Source: Montifringilla adamsi
Lineage: Eukaryota > Chordata > Aves > Passeriformes > Passeridae
Direction of reading: 5' to 3'
NCBI GenBank assembly: GCA_017590115.1
Contig: JAGGNK010006559.1
Span: 6,499,784 to 6,563,783 of the forward strand
DNA: 64,000 nt
The notes below the pieces were generated by a model. It saw only the letters and a list, made by a program, of their open reading frames with translations, was not told the origin of the DNA and searched no databases. Positions 11,260 through 24,600 of the stretch are shown here, one piece after another (within the stretch, counting starts at the first letter, position 1; the number at the start of each line of letters is the position of its first letter). A program made the position numbers and the translations under genes.

Positions 11260-14200
11260 GACATGCCCACCATCTATCTGAAGCACATTTTCTCCCTAAT
11301 CTTTGGCTAGGGAGAATATTTCTGGTGGTTTCCATAGTATTGCTAGACATAGAAAATCCGTAGTTTAGCTATTCTGATAGCTGAATTGGGAGCCAGGAGG
11401 TTCCATCCTGTTAATGTTTAAATAACAAGAAATGCTGCTGAAGCAGGAAAGACAGGATAACAATATCTTCATCAAAATAAATAGTTGAAAATAAAGATAG
11501 GAAGGGAAAACTTGCTGCTTGTATTTATCCATTTATCCACCACTATTTTATTAACAAGGAGCACTGTGTAGAGCTGAAGCAACAAGAGAGGCTCGTCAGT
11601 CTCAAAGTGTCTTTTAGACATTGACTGTACATTTAAGTAATGTTCTGATATGGATAAGCAAAAGTAATAATGGAATAATTTGGTAATTCTTATTGTACGT
11701 ACTGAGTGTTGCTGTTTCTTTCCAAGAAGACAGTTTACCATTTCCATACTTCTGCTGCATATGCCTGGAAAACCCTGGTAAAATTCTTTGCCTCTGTAAC
11801 ATGCACAGGTGCACACACATACAGGGTCTATTTTATGTGTATGTAAAGTACTGAGGAATTTATTGTTTCAGGGTTTTGGCATTACTCAGGTGGCTCAGGT
11901 GCTATTGAGCTCACCTTTAAAAGGATGAAAAATGCTTTTGTTTCTGAGTATGACTGAATCCTCACTTAATTGCAGACATTGGCATCATCTTATCTGCCTC
12001 TTCCTTTATGCTGCTTCAGAAGCTGAAAAGGATCCTGATGATTATTCAAGGAATCGAGTAACAATCCCCAGTCCTGTGATTTGATGATTTCTTAAGATTT
12101 CTACTTCCCCCGAATGCCTGTGGTACCTCTTACCCCTTTTCTAACTGCAGTAAGATTGACTTAACCTTCTGTCTCTCACATCAAAGGCATTTTTGTGCTG
12201 TGTGTTTATATTGTCACTACCAATACTTTCTTTCCAGACTTTCTGGTCACTTTTTATTCTTGAAAATGTACATTAGCATTCAACAAGACCTAATAATGGT
12301 TTGTGCAGTGCCCTTAGTTTCTCAGCAAAAACCTGCCTTGAATGGCTTGAAAATTTCTGCTGAAAGTATGATGCTTTATGCCCAGCTGTATCTCTGTGAA
12401 TATTAATAAGGTCATGCAACTTTCAATGTACTATTCTGGAGTTATATTCTTATGACTATGCTCTTCCCTGAGAGCATGTGGTTTGGATACAAGATTACAT
12501 TTTGGGTGTGTTCTCTTTGACCAGAGTGTCTTGTGGTAGAAGCTCTCTATCAGGCAGGGAAGGAATATTTTCTTGGCTTAGTCTGTTTTGCCCTGCATGT
12601 GCTTTAATTAAGACTGTCTCCATATTAATTAAAATAATCCTCAGCAAGGAAAAAAAAATTAAGGCAATTATCAAACACATAAAGATGTTAGTACACAAGT
12701 CTTTGTACATGCCTACACCCAAACAATGTCTTGAGTACCGTACTACTCAATGCACAGAACAAAATCTACTATTCTTATAGGGCTTCTTCATTCGCTGAAA
12801 ACATGGGCCTTTTCTGACACATTTAACTTCAAACAGATCTTAATGTGGTGTGAATGCTTAGTTTGATTTAGGAGCAGCTTGCTTCAGTTTATTTTAAACC
12901 CATTGAGCCTTGGGGCTGAGATACTTGGTGACATTACAGCCATTCAATAAACTGTCTTTCAGCAGCTGAGTCTGCAGTGAGACTGAGTCAAGCTGAAAGA
13001 GGATTAGTCCTGCCCTTGCTCTGGAGCACGCCAGATTACACCAGCTTGCCTCTTGAAGGGGCTGTGTCTAAAGGCACAGCAGTAAGCCTTTGCTGTGCTC
13101 CAGGTTAAGAGATAACTATTCCCTGCATTCCTATAACCTGCTCCTTTGTTGTCCATCCCCTCGCCTTGCAGTCTGTGTAACTTGTTCCCTCATTGCTCCT
13201 AAATGGGTCTGTAAAATGATGTGATCTGGAGATGGCTTTCCCCTCAACACACACTTTTAATCACCTCAGATGTTCAGCAGCTCAAGTCTGCACCTTCTAC
13301 TAACCCTTTGCTGTAAACCTCTTGGACACTGTTTAATTCAGCCATTCATGGATTATCCATCTCAGACCTCAATTTCAATAGATGCAGTTTCATTAGGATG
13401 TTAAACCCATGTAGTAAAGTTTACTTTCTTATCATGTCCATGCAACAAATATCTCAGTCTCAAGATTTACCTTATCAAGGGATTATTTTGATGGCTGAAG
13501 CAATAAACTGAATAGACTCTGAAATGTTAGCTAAAACCTCTGGTTATAATTTTTTTCTTCATTAATTCAATATTTTTCCTTTCCATTCTGATGCAAGTCC
13601 ATCAGTCACATGGAGTTTTTGTCAAAAGCAAATAGATGATGTGAGTTAAAGACTTAAAAAAACCTAAGACATCACGAGATGCCTTTAAGACATCATGAGA
13701 AATGATGCGCAGATTTATGGGTAACAAAAAAATGAGGGGTCTGCAGACGCTGAGGTAAAAAATTACAAGCCTGACAATATTTATGTGAATGCTTCAGATT
13801 GGTCAATTAACCAAAGACAGCCCAACCACAGTAGAAAGCAGAGACAGGAGGAATATTTGAAGAAATGAAAACAGGCCAGTGCCATTTTCGTGTCAGTAAA
13901 GGGCATCTGCCTTACAGGCCATTCAGAAAGGTGGGAGGTATATGCAAGCAAGAGAGGTTTCTTCTTTTCCCTGTGCACATTAGCTGAGATCATGTAGAAA
14001 GGAAAATCTTAACTTATTCCCATCACACCTTATTCTAGGAATGCTTTCCCAAGATCTGGCTGTGTATTTGTGGCCTGAGATTTCACTGGTTTCTTTGCTG
14101 GTGGCAATATCTGCATCTGAGGTGCTCAACAGCTCTGCTCCCCAAGCAGTTGCTTAGCCCATTGCAGTGAGGAAGAGGAGGAGAAAAGGAATGTGAGAGC

Positions 14201-15858
14201 ACTGGAATTCACTTTTCTTATTAGTCAAACCTAAAAGGTTGAACTGAAATTAAAGACCTGCTGTGTAAGAGTCTGATTTCCCAAGACAAATTACTTAGTT
14301 GCCTATCTAAGGTAATACAAATAGCCCTCTTTGTTTGCCAGACAGAAATCAGAATTTACTGACACCCTTCTAAGGAAGTTCCTGCTGAAGCATGGAGAGA
14401 AATGATAAGTGGGATTTGGTCACCTTGCAGCTGGAGATTGGAGGGTGGAAGGTAGAAGATCAGCATGCAGCCATTAAAGTGGACATGTTGTTTGCATAGG
14501 TTTGTTTTGATACAAGGTATTTTGTATGAGAAAGACTCTTGTCCCTTGTTCCCAAGCCAAGGGAACCTTGTCCTTGAGCCAAGGTTCCCAAGGGAATTTG
14601 AAGGCTTTGGAGACTTAGGCTGGTTGAAGCAGTCTCTGTTTACTGCTAGGCAGATACTGGATTAGGAGTCTGCTGCAGGATTTCCCCATCAGCAAGGCAG
14701 GTGGGGATCAAGAGAGACCCTTGTCCCGTGGGAACTCTGATGTTTCTTATCTGTCAGGAGCTTGTAGCTGGGTTACCAGGCTGTCAGCTAAGCTGCTAAG
14801 AGACATCATTACTCCCAGCAGCTAATATACTCTTTCTACAAACTATTTATAGATTATTACATCCTGTTTAAATGGAAGATTTAAGGCATCTTGATGCAAA
14901 CCCTGCAAAGTGGAAATTGCTGCCCTCCCTCTCTTTCCTTGCACCCTGTTGCAGGGCTTGTCCCAAGGCAGCTGTACGGGCTGCTTTACCCCATGTAGAT
15001 GGCTCTGAAGCACAGCCAGTTTTCCCAGAAACTCCAAAAGCAGACATGAAAGTAGTTCCTATATGACGTGGTTTGTGGGACAAAACACAGGCACTTTTGT
15101 ATGTAGTTTTGTTTGCTTGCCATCCAGGCCTGCATTGGCCTCTTTTCCTGGCATACAGACCATCAGAGTACAGCAAAATGCATACTCTCATCAAGCTGTA
15201 AAGATTTAACTACCCCAAGCCCCAGTTTTTGAGAGAGCAAGTCACATTGGCAGTTGAATTAAACAACTATCCGTGGCTTTCCTTAAGCTCAACCAGTGAA
15301 AAGACTCACTTAAACTCATGGTTTCCACCACTTCTCTGTCAGCTTCCCTATGAATCACTGAGATTGCAGATCTGAGGCAAATTTACTTTCTGAGCTGCTG
15401 GGACAGCAAGAGTTAAGCAACTGAGTTGGAAATCCCATGAGATCAGGCTTTTCTAGTGGGAAGATTTCCCATGCTTCCTGCTTTTTGATGTGCTGGAAAT
15501 ACTTTATGCTCGGCCTTTCTTGTGGTATCTTGGCACAACTTCTGTAAATACTTGAAGGGACATCATCAACATAACAATCATGCTTCTGTCTAAAATGTTT
15601 TTATTATTCCAAGTCCCAACTAAAAGAGAAAGAGATTAAGGTCTTTTTCATTCAGGCACTTAAGCATAGACCAGCTTTTCTAAGTGTCAGTCAGATCATG
15701 CTCTAGAAGATTTAGGGTTTAAATTCAGGACTGTATTGGCTTTGCTGACAGTGCTGGTAGAGAGGAAGTTTTGACAACTTGTTCCCACCCTCACCTCACC
15801 ACCATTTGCTACCCTGTTGGTTGGCTGCAGTCTGCGAGTGGTTGTCCAGTAAACCTGA
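11260..15858. other. Gene-less AT-rich stretch
   Basis: No gene is supported. Minor structures are a 14-bp near-repeat (AAGACATCACGAGA at 13666, AAGACATCATGAGA at 13687, period 21) and an inverted pair at 14561-14570 and 14580-14589 built from CAAGG/GGGAACC-type sequence around a short loop. Frames of up to 114 codons overlap on both strands and show no domain. Confidence 0.55.
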
Positions 15859-15869
15859 TCTCTCTCTCT

Positions 15870-15906
<37 letters not shown>

Positions 15907-15931
15907 TTGTTTGTTTGTTTGTGTGTGTGTA
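15859..15931. repeat. Compound microsatellite: (CT)n, T33, (GTTT)n, (GT)n
   Basis: A short TC run leads into 33 consecutive T (15872-15904). A TTTG/GTTT stretch and a GT run to about 15930 follow. A T run this long is likely polymorphic in length. It could be the reversed poly-A tail of a minus-strand retrocopy, but I see no retrocopy sequence or target-site duplication beside it. Confidence 0.9.
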
Positions 15932-18900
15932 AGACAGACTTGTTTTAACAAGAACAATTTCATCACCCTATCTTTACAGTGAGGCTCCAGCAACTACTTT
16001 TTGGGCTGAACTGAGAGAATGGCAACCTGGGGAAGGATGAAACACTCAAGGTGGGGAAGATCAGGGACCTGCAGACAGAACTGCTTGGTGCTGCTGACTG
16101 ACACTTTTGACCATCTTTGGGCTTTGTACTGAAAACCCAAATTCCACTGCATATATGCTCATCACAGCTCCTCTCAACTCACAAGCCTAAAGGCTGAAAT
16201 GAAATTTCTGCTCTCTGCTCTGAAATTATCTTGTGTTGTACAGCCCACCTGGTATGAGCTGTGTGGTCTTCAGGCAGTAGTATTTCTTATTCCCTTCATT
16301 GTATTTTCAGTAACCAGTGACATGATGCCAACTACAGCAGCACCAAACACCTACAGAAGCCCTTAGAAGTTTCCAATGAGAATATGCACTGAGCAACTGG
16401 GTGTTGAGCTGAACTGACACTTAGCCAAATTCCAAGGCTGTTTGGAGCGAATGTATTAGTTGGGCATTATCTTCAGTCTGAAATGAGTCTTGGAGTATGT
16501 CTTTTATGAGGGTTATAAGCAGGCAAGGAGGTCTGTACCAGCAAGCACCTGCTCCTGATAGAAACACTGACACTGGGATGACATTTCTAGAGTCACATTC
16601 ACACTTTGGGTTATGCTGATGAGGAAAACTTACACACAGGCTGCTTTTAATTTATGAAATGTATCCCCAGAATGTGTAAAATGTGCAAACAACTGTCCTC
16701 AAATTTCACATGCCATGTCCTCCTTTCTGCTGTCCCTCCCATCCCTTGGTTTCCTCAGCTCACCATGCATGCCCTCTCTCGCAGGTGAAATGCAGACCCT
16801 CCATGTGCCATAGGTTACTGGGAATGACGGACACATTCTTCCAGTGCTGCCTAATGACTGCTCCAGAAGGTACACTACAGAAGTGGGTAAGGACCCATTA
16901 GAAGCCAGGAAGTCTCTAATGTATTGTCCTTTCAAGCAAACAGCTTTAGCTTTTTAGTTCTCCACTTACATTAATCATGCCTGTCACGAGCCACTTGGAG
17001 AACTGCTGCCACCTCAGGGTGGCCTGCAAATCTTCCTGCTTCACTCAGAGCTCTGCTTCTTCAAGTTTCCCTTCCCACTGTTTGTGTGAAGCCTACAGGA
17101 GATGAAGCAAACAAGACATTTACTTCTTTCATTCAGTAACCAGAGCCTCCCCCATAAGGTGAACCACCAGTGAGGTGGAGGCAATAAGCATCATTTTACT
17201 GATGCTGACTCTACCTCTTCTTCCCACATTGTTACTGAAGTCTTATTAAACCTCTGTTTTTTCATGTCTCCTAGTATTTGTAAAGAGTTTTAGGAGACTT
17301 AGAATATTTTATGATATATATATTTTTAAGCTGTTAGCAAATTCACAAGCACTGTGATCAATATTAACAAAAATCATTCAAGACGAATGAGCTTCTCTCT
17401 GCACAAATGTATTCTCCCTTCTCAGTTCCAGTCAGTTTTGGACTTTAAATGTACTTGCTTTGAATTTTTTTCTTTATTTTAGAAAAACATGAAGAAGCAT
17501 AATTTTTCAAAACATGACATCTTGTTGAACAACAGATGGGACCAGAGAAAATCTATCCTACTTGAATACAGGGTAATTTGAGTCTACATAGAGAAATTAT
17601 GTCAGTCTAATACTTCTGTGTTGCAAATTTGAAATACTCTGGTTTGGAGAGATATTTGAGTCTTTATGCAAAGTTTAGCCTCAAATCTTGTAGTTTTTTT
17701 TTTTTTTTTTTTGCATTGGCTTGGAGGAAAGGAATCTGGAAACTGGAGTTGTATTCACAATTTTATGACTAGGACCTCTTTCTGCCTTAAATCTCATTTT
17801 ATCTTCTTATGTGTAAAACTCCCTAGCACACAGCTGTGTTTCTTAGTTTATTGAGCTGTAAAATATGTTGGCGATATTCACCTATTCCTAGTGTCCTGAG
17901 ATACCTGGAAGGGCAGAACTCTTCCAAAGGAAAGATAATGAAGGAGTAAAGCAAGAAGGGCATAGGACTAGCATTGAATTTTAAACAATAAATGTTAAGC
18001 AAAATAAAAGAAAATAAAGAATTCTAAATGATCAAGGAGGTTTTAATGTGGAGGAATGTCTTGCAGGAATCTGCTCTCTGATGAATGCTAATTAATAGTC
18101 CTACTGCAGATCAGGTATATCCTAGAGACTGATGCCTTGGAAGTGCTTTTATTTGATGAAGCTTTATGTCTAGCAGTAGAGAAATTAGGTCATTTTTATA
18201 TAATGTGAAATTTATACTAGGGAACAATGATTCTGAAAAAAGCTCTGGTTGTGATGTAGTGGCTAAAAGGAATTGCTATGATCCTGACATAGATATCAGG
18301 GATAGACTGTTAGTAGCATTCATAATACCATTGCAAAACTAGGAATTTCTAACTTAAACTTAATCTTTCTTTCTTTTTTTTTTTTTTCCAAAACATATTG
18401 GCGAATTTACAAAAAGAGCTTTTTGAGCCTTCAGTTTGACTTATAAAATGAATGATTTAAGGAATCTAGATTTTATAGTGTATTGATGAGAATAAATTTA
18501 GAATTTAAGGAATGATATGGTTTCACCCTGTATTGCATACGGAGAATGCACCCAATAACAGTGGGCTTTTTGACTTGTGAGGCAATGGTGGAGCATTCAG
18601 AAGCTAAAGGATGATGCAGAGGAATACAAAGTATAAAAATTAGGTAGGTGTTTTACCAGGTTTACATTTTTAAACAGCAAAATTTTCTTGTTGAGACATG
18701 ACTTGTCATTCAACCCAAATATTTTATCTCCTGTATAATAGTAAATATATCATGGCTTATTCCATTATATTATAGGGAAGGGGTGTGGGGACATATTGTT
18801 GATAAGTAGATGCTTAAATTAAATCAACACAATAATTATTTTTGGCCTTAGTTGTAAAAGTGTGATTATTCCTTAAAAAATAATTACTTTTTTTCCATTG

Positions 18901-19809
18901 CTTATCAGAAAAACCTGAAGTTACCAAAAGAAGATAAGTTTTTATTTCAGAGTATTAATGGTTAAATGTAGACAAAACATCTCCCTCTCTTTAATTTTTT
19001 TATGTAGCTTGTAATAGAAAGAAGGTTTTTCTCAGGAGGTATCTATCCAAATGACTCTCTGTTATATGATGCTGTATTTTTAATCCCACAGCATATGGAA
19101 AACATTCCCGTGTACGGAAGAGGTATCGTTTTATAAATTCAAGATTTTGCTTACCCCGGTGACTCAGAGTCAAAGCAATATCCCTTTTGTGCTTCCAGAG
19201 AGTGATGTAATGAAGCAGACTTCCATGTGCACACACTAAAGCCTGGCTAGGTTCATGTGTGCTTGCGATTAGTAGCTGCCAGTCCTGACCTCTGCCTTCC
19301 CTGATGGATCAGAATCCATTGCTCCCTACCGCAGAGGGCCAGCAGAAGACCTACGTGCAATTTAAGCTTAATTTCAGTGCAGTTTTGAGAATTTCCATGG
19401 GATGTGGGTGGGCAGAACATTTTGCTCACTTAACATTTAAATTTGATTTTGGAAATACTTTTACTAGCCAACAAGTTGTTTTCTTTTAAGCTTTCACAGA
19501 CTGAGGAACATTGTCACATAATTCCATTGGTGAATCCAGCAAGTTTTTGTTAAATTGCAACACCTCTTTTAGGAAGTTATTAAACAATGATTTAGAGACC
19601 AAAGATATGACAAATTTACCACTTCCCTTAATGTCTTTTTCCAATGCATAATTGACTCCATTTATTTCCGCTTTGAATTTTAGATCTATCTTTTAGCCAT
19701 TGAAAGTTAATGCACTTGGCTGCCAGCTCACAGTCCTGAGACTAATCACAAATTTTAACATGTGTCATAGATGAAATAACTCAAAAAGTATGAATAATAA
19801 TCTCTGTAT
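15932..19809. other. Gene-less AT-rich stretch
   Basis: No gene is supported. It includes a T19 run (17694-17712) and a T-rich run near 18368-18387. From about 17.3 to 19.0 kb the DNA is notably AT-rich with short palindromic TATATA patches near 17317-17325. Nothing looks like an exon, RNA gene or named repeat. Confidence 0.55.
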
Positions 19810-20425
19810 CTCTCTAAATGCTAGTAAAATTGATTGGCAACCTTCATGCCTTTCACCCACAGTGAATATTTGAGCTGAAGATAGAAATGCCATTTCTTTG
19901 AAGGTGGTGGCTCCCTTTAACTTTGGGTTTGCTTGTCTTTCCGCATTGCACACTGTGATTATCCATCAACAGCAATGCCAGAGGCTCTTGCAGCTTAGCA
20001 GGGGCAGCTCGGGACACGACTTTCATCTTGTTGAAACAAATAGTAATATCAAAGTTCTTACAACCCTCTGAAAAATGGCAGAGACTTTGAGGTGAATATT
20101 TAGCCACTTGGCTGTGTGTGGGCAGTGCAAACACAAGCTGCAGCAAACAAGAGTCTTCCAGCCTTTTCTTGGAGTTGCCCTGCAGAGGACCGAAAGTTGC
20201 AAGCAATTTGCTCATTATTAGACCGGAGTCACCAGAGCAGGGCCTCTTCGTGTTGACTCGCGAAACCCTTTCATGCTTATCAGCGTACAGCTGGATTTCC
20301 TCTGCTTTATCACACTGCCGCTTTTCCTGTATGGCTCTCAGTTTTGTTTGGAGTTCTCTGGCCTTGCTATTATATGCAGTTCTCTTTGATGCAATGATAG
20401 ATCTTGCAACTCTGCTCTGTGAAAT
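19810..20425 (-). pseudogene. Non-LTR retrotransposon (LINE) ORF2 remnant with internal deletion
   Basis: The minus strand holds a 225-codon frame (ATG at 20530, TGA at 19853-19855) with two stretches that resemble separate parts of LINE ORF2 proteins. Residues 54-87 (20270-20371) contain LRAIQE, then KAEEIQLYADKHE. This is the linker between endonuclease and reverse transcriptase in a large family of vertebrate and invertebrate LINEs often misnamed craniofacial-development-protein-2-like. Residues 152-192 (19955-20077) read FSEGCKNFDITICFNK, then a VVSRAAPAKLQEP stretch. This resembles the segment just after the catalytic YADD box. The catalytic RT core that normally lies between them (several hundred residues) is missing. 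FSSNIHCG near the stop may match the next conserved block, and similarity may continue in another frame to about 19810. The clade (L2/CR1-like or RTE-like) cannot be settled by eye. Similarity is from recall of family patterns. Confidence 0.65.
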
Positions 20426-21576
20426 GTGCACCTCTCCTGAGGTGTTGTATAATTGCAGGATCACTCTTATCTCATCAATCTTAATGTTTTCTAATTTTTT
20501 TGCCCTGGGGTCTTGTTTAAGGCATGGCATAAGATATCCCTGATGATTTCCAAATTATTTTATTGGAATTCTTTAGAGTTTTTCATGTTGAGCTTTTAAT
20601 AACGCAAAACTTTGAGGATGAATGTCTACTCAGTGCACAGTTTCCCTTCTAGTAGCTTGTTTTGAAATGAAAGAAGTATTTTATTAATCAGGGGAAGAAC
20701 TTTTAATTGTACTTGTTATGATCAGGAGAGGACTCTGGACTGTTTCACATTAATAAAACTCTTCCTCTTACATCAAGATTTCTGCTTGGCTATTCCACGT
20801 AGCCATTGTCTCCTGAAGTGGCAAACTTGAAATGTGTGCTCCCTTGTGACTGAAATGTTGAGAAAATTGTCCAGCATAACACCTATATACTGCTTTGTAA
20901 TCTTATGAATAATTTCAGATTAGCTTTGCCTCACTTCTGACAGAAGTATTTCTTGTTTTGCTCCCTGAACTTTAAATGTTTTCCACATGTATTTTATAGT
21001 TAACTGATTTTGCATTACCTGCCAATTAAGAGGGTGGCTCCCATCCATGAAATTAAGAAAAAAAAAATTCTTTAAGTGGAACCATTTTTAAAACATTTTT
21101 TTCAATGCTGTTTTGAATTCCTGCTTTAATTGATATATTTTAATCTGTTTTCTCTTCATTTTCTCTTGCTTCCTGAGATACATTGCTGCATTTACATTGC
21201 TGTCTGCCTCTTGCTATAGCAGGGAGCTATAGCAGAAGGGAGCTGGGCAGCAGTAATAAAATGAACTGGTGCCTAGACAAGCTGATGAAAAGATATTGTA
21301 TCTAGGAATGGAGGAATGGGGCCTGCTGTACTACCCACTGGAGCTGACAAAGTTGTGGGTTTGAGACCTCTGCATAGCGAGTGCAAGAGTGTACTTCACA
21401 AGCAGAGCTGCCATTTTTAAAAGGTGTGGCCAAGTCTGAGGTAAATCCCATCTCTTTCAGAGTCCTCTTTTTTGGAATAAACCTATAAATGAATACAATG
21501 TACATCTTCAGATAGTCCTCACAGATATGAAAAGGAAGGTAAGAATTAGCTGGAAGGTATAGAGTACACTGGTGGT
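20426..21576. other. Gene-less stretch next to the LINE remnant
   Basis: No gene is visible. The 5' part of the LINE (endonuclease) would be expected at higher coordinates, but I cannot recognise it; an in-frame stop lies at 20555-20557. A short imperfect tandem GCTATAGCAG(AA)GGGAGC occurs near 21210-21245. Confidence 0.5.
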
Positions 21577-21578
21577 GT

Positions 21579-21611
<33 letters not shown>

Positions 21612-21617
21612 CATATA
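21577..21617. repeat. (TA)n microsatellite
   Basis: About twelve TA units follow GTGTG and run into TATGTATATACATATA, which is itself nearly palindromic. The tract can form a cruciform. Confidence 0.9.
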
Positions 21618-24600
21618 ACACCATTGGCGTTATACCTATGAAAATATGGTGTTTACAGAGTTTCTTCTGCTAAATATTATTGAGAAAGCCCAGTGAGAGG
21701 TTTAGTTTCTCACGAGAACAAGATACTGTCCCCACCCACAGGTGTGGATGTTCAACTGAGACCAAGGACGCCTAGTTTGGCCCTAGAAGTGAAGATATTA
21801 TTGCAGAGTGTCATGCTTCCTCTTTTTTTTTCTTTGGTGAGAAACAAAATGCATTGACGTAATTTTTTTTAGCCCTTAATCCTTCTTCCCCCACCCTCCT
21901 GAATAGAGACAAATGCTCACTATGAATTACTTAGCCCAAGTTAATGAACAGAAAACAGATACAGCTCTAGTATTGTCCATCAGCAATAGCTAATGGTAGT
22001 AAGACTGCTATATACCAAAGAAGGTCTATGAAAAAATTATCTTTTTTTTATTTTTTTTTTTCTTTCTCTTTTTTAATTTTTTTTTCTTTAATGGAACGCA
22101 TAGCTCTCAACAAAGGGCACCCAATTTTGTGCTTTCTGGAAACAAAATGCACAGATTGTAGCTTAAGTGGCTTTTAACTTTGAAGGTCAGGCAGTACTGC
22201 ATCCTCTTACACACTGAAAAAGAATGCTCAGGGACCTCATTTTCAAAAGATCAGATTTCACAACATTCCTATTTGTTGAGCACTTACTAATTACTGAAAT
22301 TATTAATCACAAAGTTAAGCAAATGAACTCTGTGGGTAGGCAAATTCAAGAAGTTTTTCTTCATGTATTATCATTTGGGTCATATCACTGTATCATAGGC
22401 AGGGAAGAGAAAGGGAAATTTAATCTACATCTTGGCCTTCACACCGTTTGGCAGCATATTAAAGTGAACAACCTGTGTAAGTATATTCTATAATTTCAGG
22501 CTCCCTGGATATGATAGACACTTCATGCACAAAGTTTGCTTTCAGCATAATTTTTTGCCATTTCTAAAATAAACTCAGTTGCACATTTCAGTTTGTTTAA
22601 CTGAGATAACGTTCAAAGTCATGGAAAGAAATATCCCCCTTGGGCTCTTAGCTGTGGCACTAAGCACTCACTGACCTGCTAGACCATTGAAAGTATTCTC
22701 TTCCTCCTTCACAATCTTTAACAGGTCAATATAGACTCTCACATCCAAGCACAGCTCACCTGGAGTACCTAATGCATTACTTACTGTCCTCTGAATAGAA
22801 CTGCACTCAATATCTGGTTAATATTTGCCATATGCAATGTGGGATATGCTTTTGTGATAGCTGAGAACTAACAAAACTATTTACAGAGCAGAGGGGGTTA
22901 AGTGTGCCACTATTTTCTTCTTTTCTCTCTGCTAAGAGGGCTGTGTTTGCACTCACTGAAATTAAGACATGGTGTGACCTCAGCTAGTTGGATGGATTAG
23001 TTGAGTTTTTATTTGGTTTTGATGGGTGAATACAAAGACAAACCATCCAGTCTCAAGTGGATGGAAAATAGACCTGGGTCCTATGCACAGCAGTATTTAT
23101 GTGTCACTGCCCAAAAATGCAGGTAGTGAAGAGAGAGGCAGTGAGGGTGTTAGTTTTGCCCTCAACAATGAAGGCATTGAATTGCTTTTGACAGACATGT
23201 ACACACACCAGAACTCCTCTGAGATATTTGGTATCAAAATACTCTAAAGAACATGAAGTTGACCCTAAGTGTTCGCTGAAGGATATTAATTTGTGGGGGA
23301 CAGGTCTGGAAAACCTGGGGCAAATGCTGCAGCCATGGATCATCCCTCATAGTTACCCAGGGGGTCCGCAAGAAGTCAGTGCTGCTCACAGACATCCTCT
23401 ACCATAGTGCAATGGCTGGTGTGTGTGTTGTACACCAGCATGAGTCTGGTGATGTGTCATGTGAACACCTCAGCAGGAGCTCTTTGAAGTGCGGAAATTA
23501 GACCTGCAGTTGTAGGAGGCACCCTTGTAAATGAAAAAAATTCTAAAAAGAGTCAATCTTTATGCTGAAGAAGTGCTGCACAGTGGGCTGGGAGCATAGT
23601 GACCTCCCAGTGTCAGCTGCAGGTCATGTTTGACAAGCAGACTGATCTGGTGAGATTCCTGATGTCCTGGACTTTTCATCACAACCTTTTCTCCAGTTCT
23701 CAAAGTGTAGTTTGACAGCTGGGTGGGCTTATTCATATTGGTCTCAGTTTTGCAGTGATTAGAGATAAGGAACTCAATCATGGGTCACAAGTAGCAATGT
23801 TTTCCATTTCTAATGGAGGAATAAGCAACCCATTTTAGGGAAATATTGTAAAAGCAGATATTTCGGCACTTGTGAAATGATGGTGTTTTATGCCAAGAAA
23901 TCAAGAAAAAGGGAGGAATTTTGTTTTGTATAAAATTGATATTATTTGAAAGGACTTTAAAAAATCTAATGACTTTTCAGTGACTCCTTCCTCTGTAATT
24001 GAGACAGAAGTGTAACTCAATCAGAAGACAATGTTGGTTGGTTTAATGCACAGATTATGGTTTCAGAGAAGCATTTATTTCCCTACACACTGGACATCTG
24101 GAAACATTCCCCTGCCACATTTTATTAGAACATTGAAATCACCTCGTTAAATGATATGGAGGGATTTAGAAAGCAAGGTAATTGTTGGGAGATCAATCAC
24201 CGATTAAACTTCCCATGCCACTTTAATATGTTCCCATTTACTGCCACAGACACTCATTCTAATCATTGGCTATGCCGTTTAAATGATTTTCATCACAGAC
24301 TTCCAGGTTTTCTGAGCCTTCTACTGGTATAATGACCCCCACAGCATTTTCCTGTCTTTCTTGTTGAGCAAATGAGCTGATAAGCAATGAAGTACATATG
24401 CCAAATTACTATTTTAGTACCCACTTCTGCTTTTCTCTCAAAGATACGATAGTAGAAAAGGGGCTGGACAGAAAATCTCACCTGCTTGTTTACATCTATT
24501 CTCTCAAATCCTGAAACAGAGCTTTATTTGTGATAGTACACCACAGTCTAGATGAAATGGTGAGTGTCCTGCTGTGACCAGGGGATATTTGAGGTGGATA

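Noticed and set aside
14557..14594. Palindrome built from CCAAGGGAACCTTG and CCAAGGTTCCCAAGGG
   Set aside because: The stem is only about 10 bp, with no supporting context such as a transposon end or a conserved partner.
20118..20543. 141-codon plus-strand frame
   Set aside because: It is the antisense shadow of the minus-strand LINE remnant and has no domain of its own.
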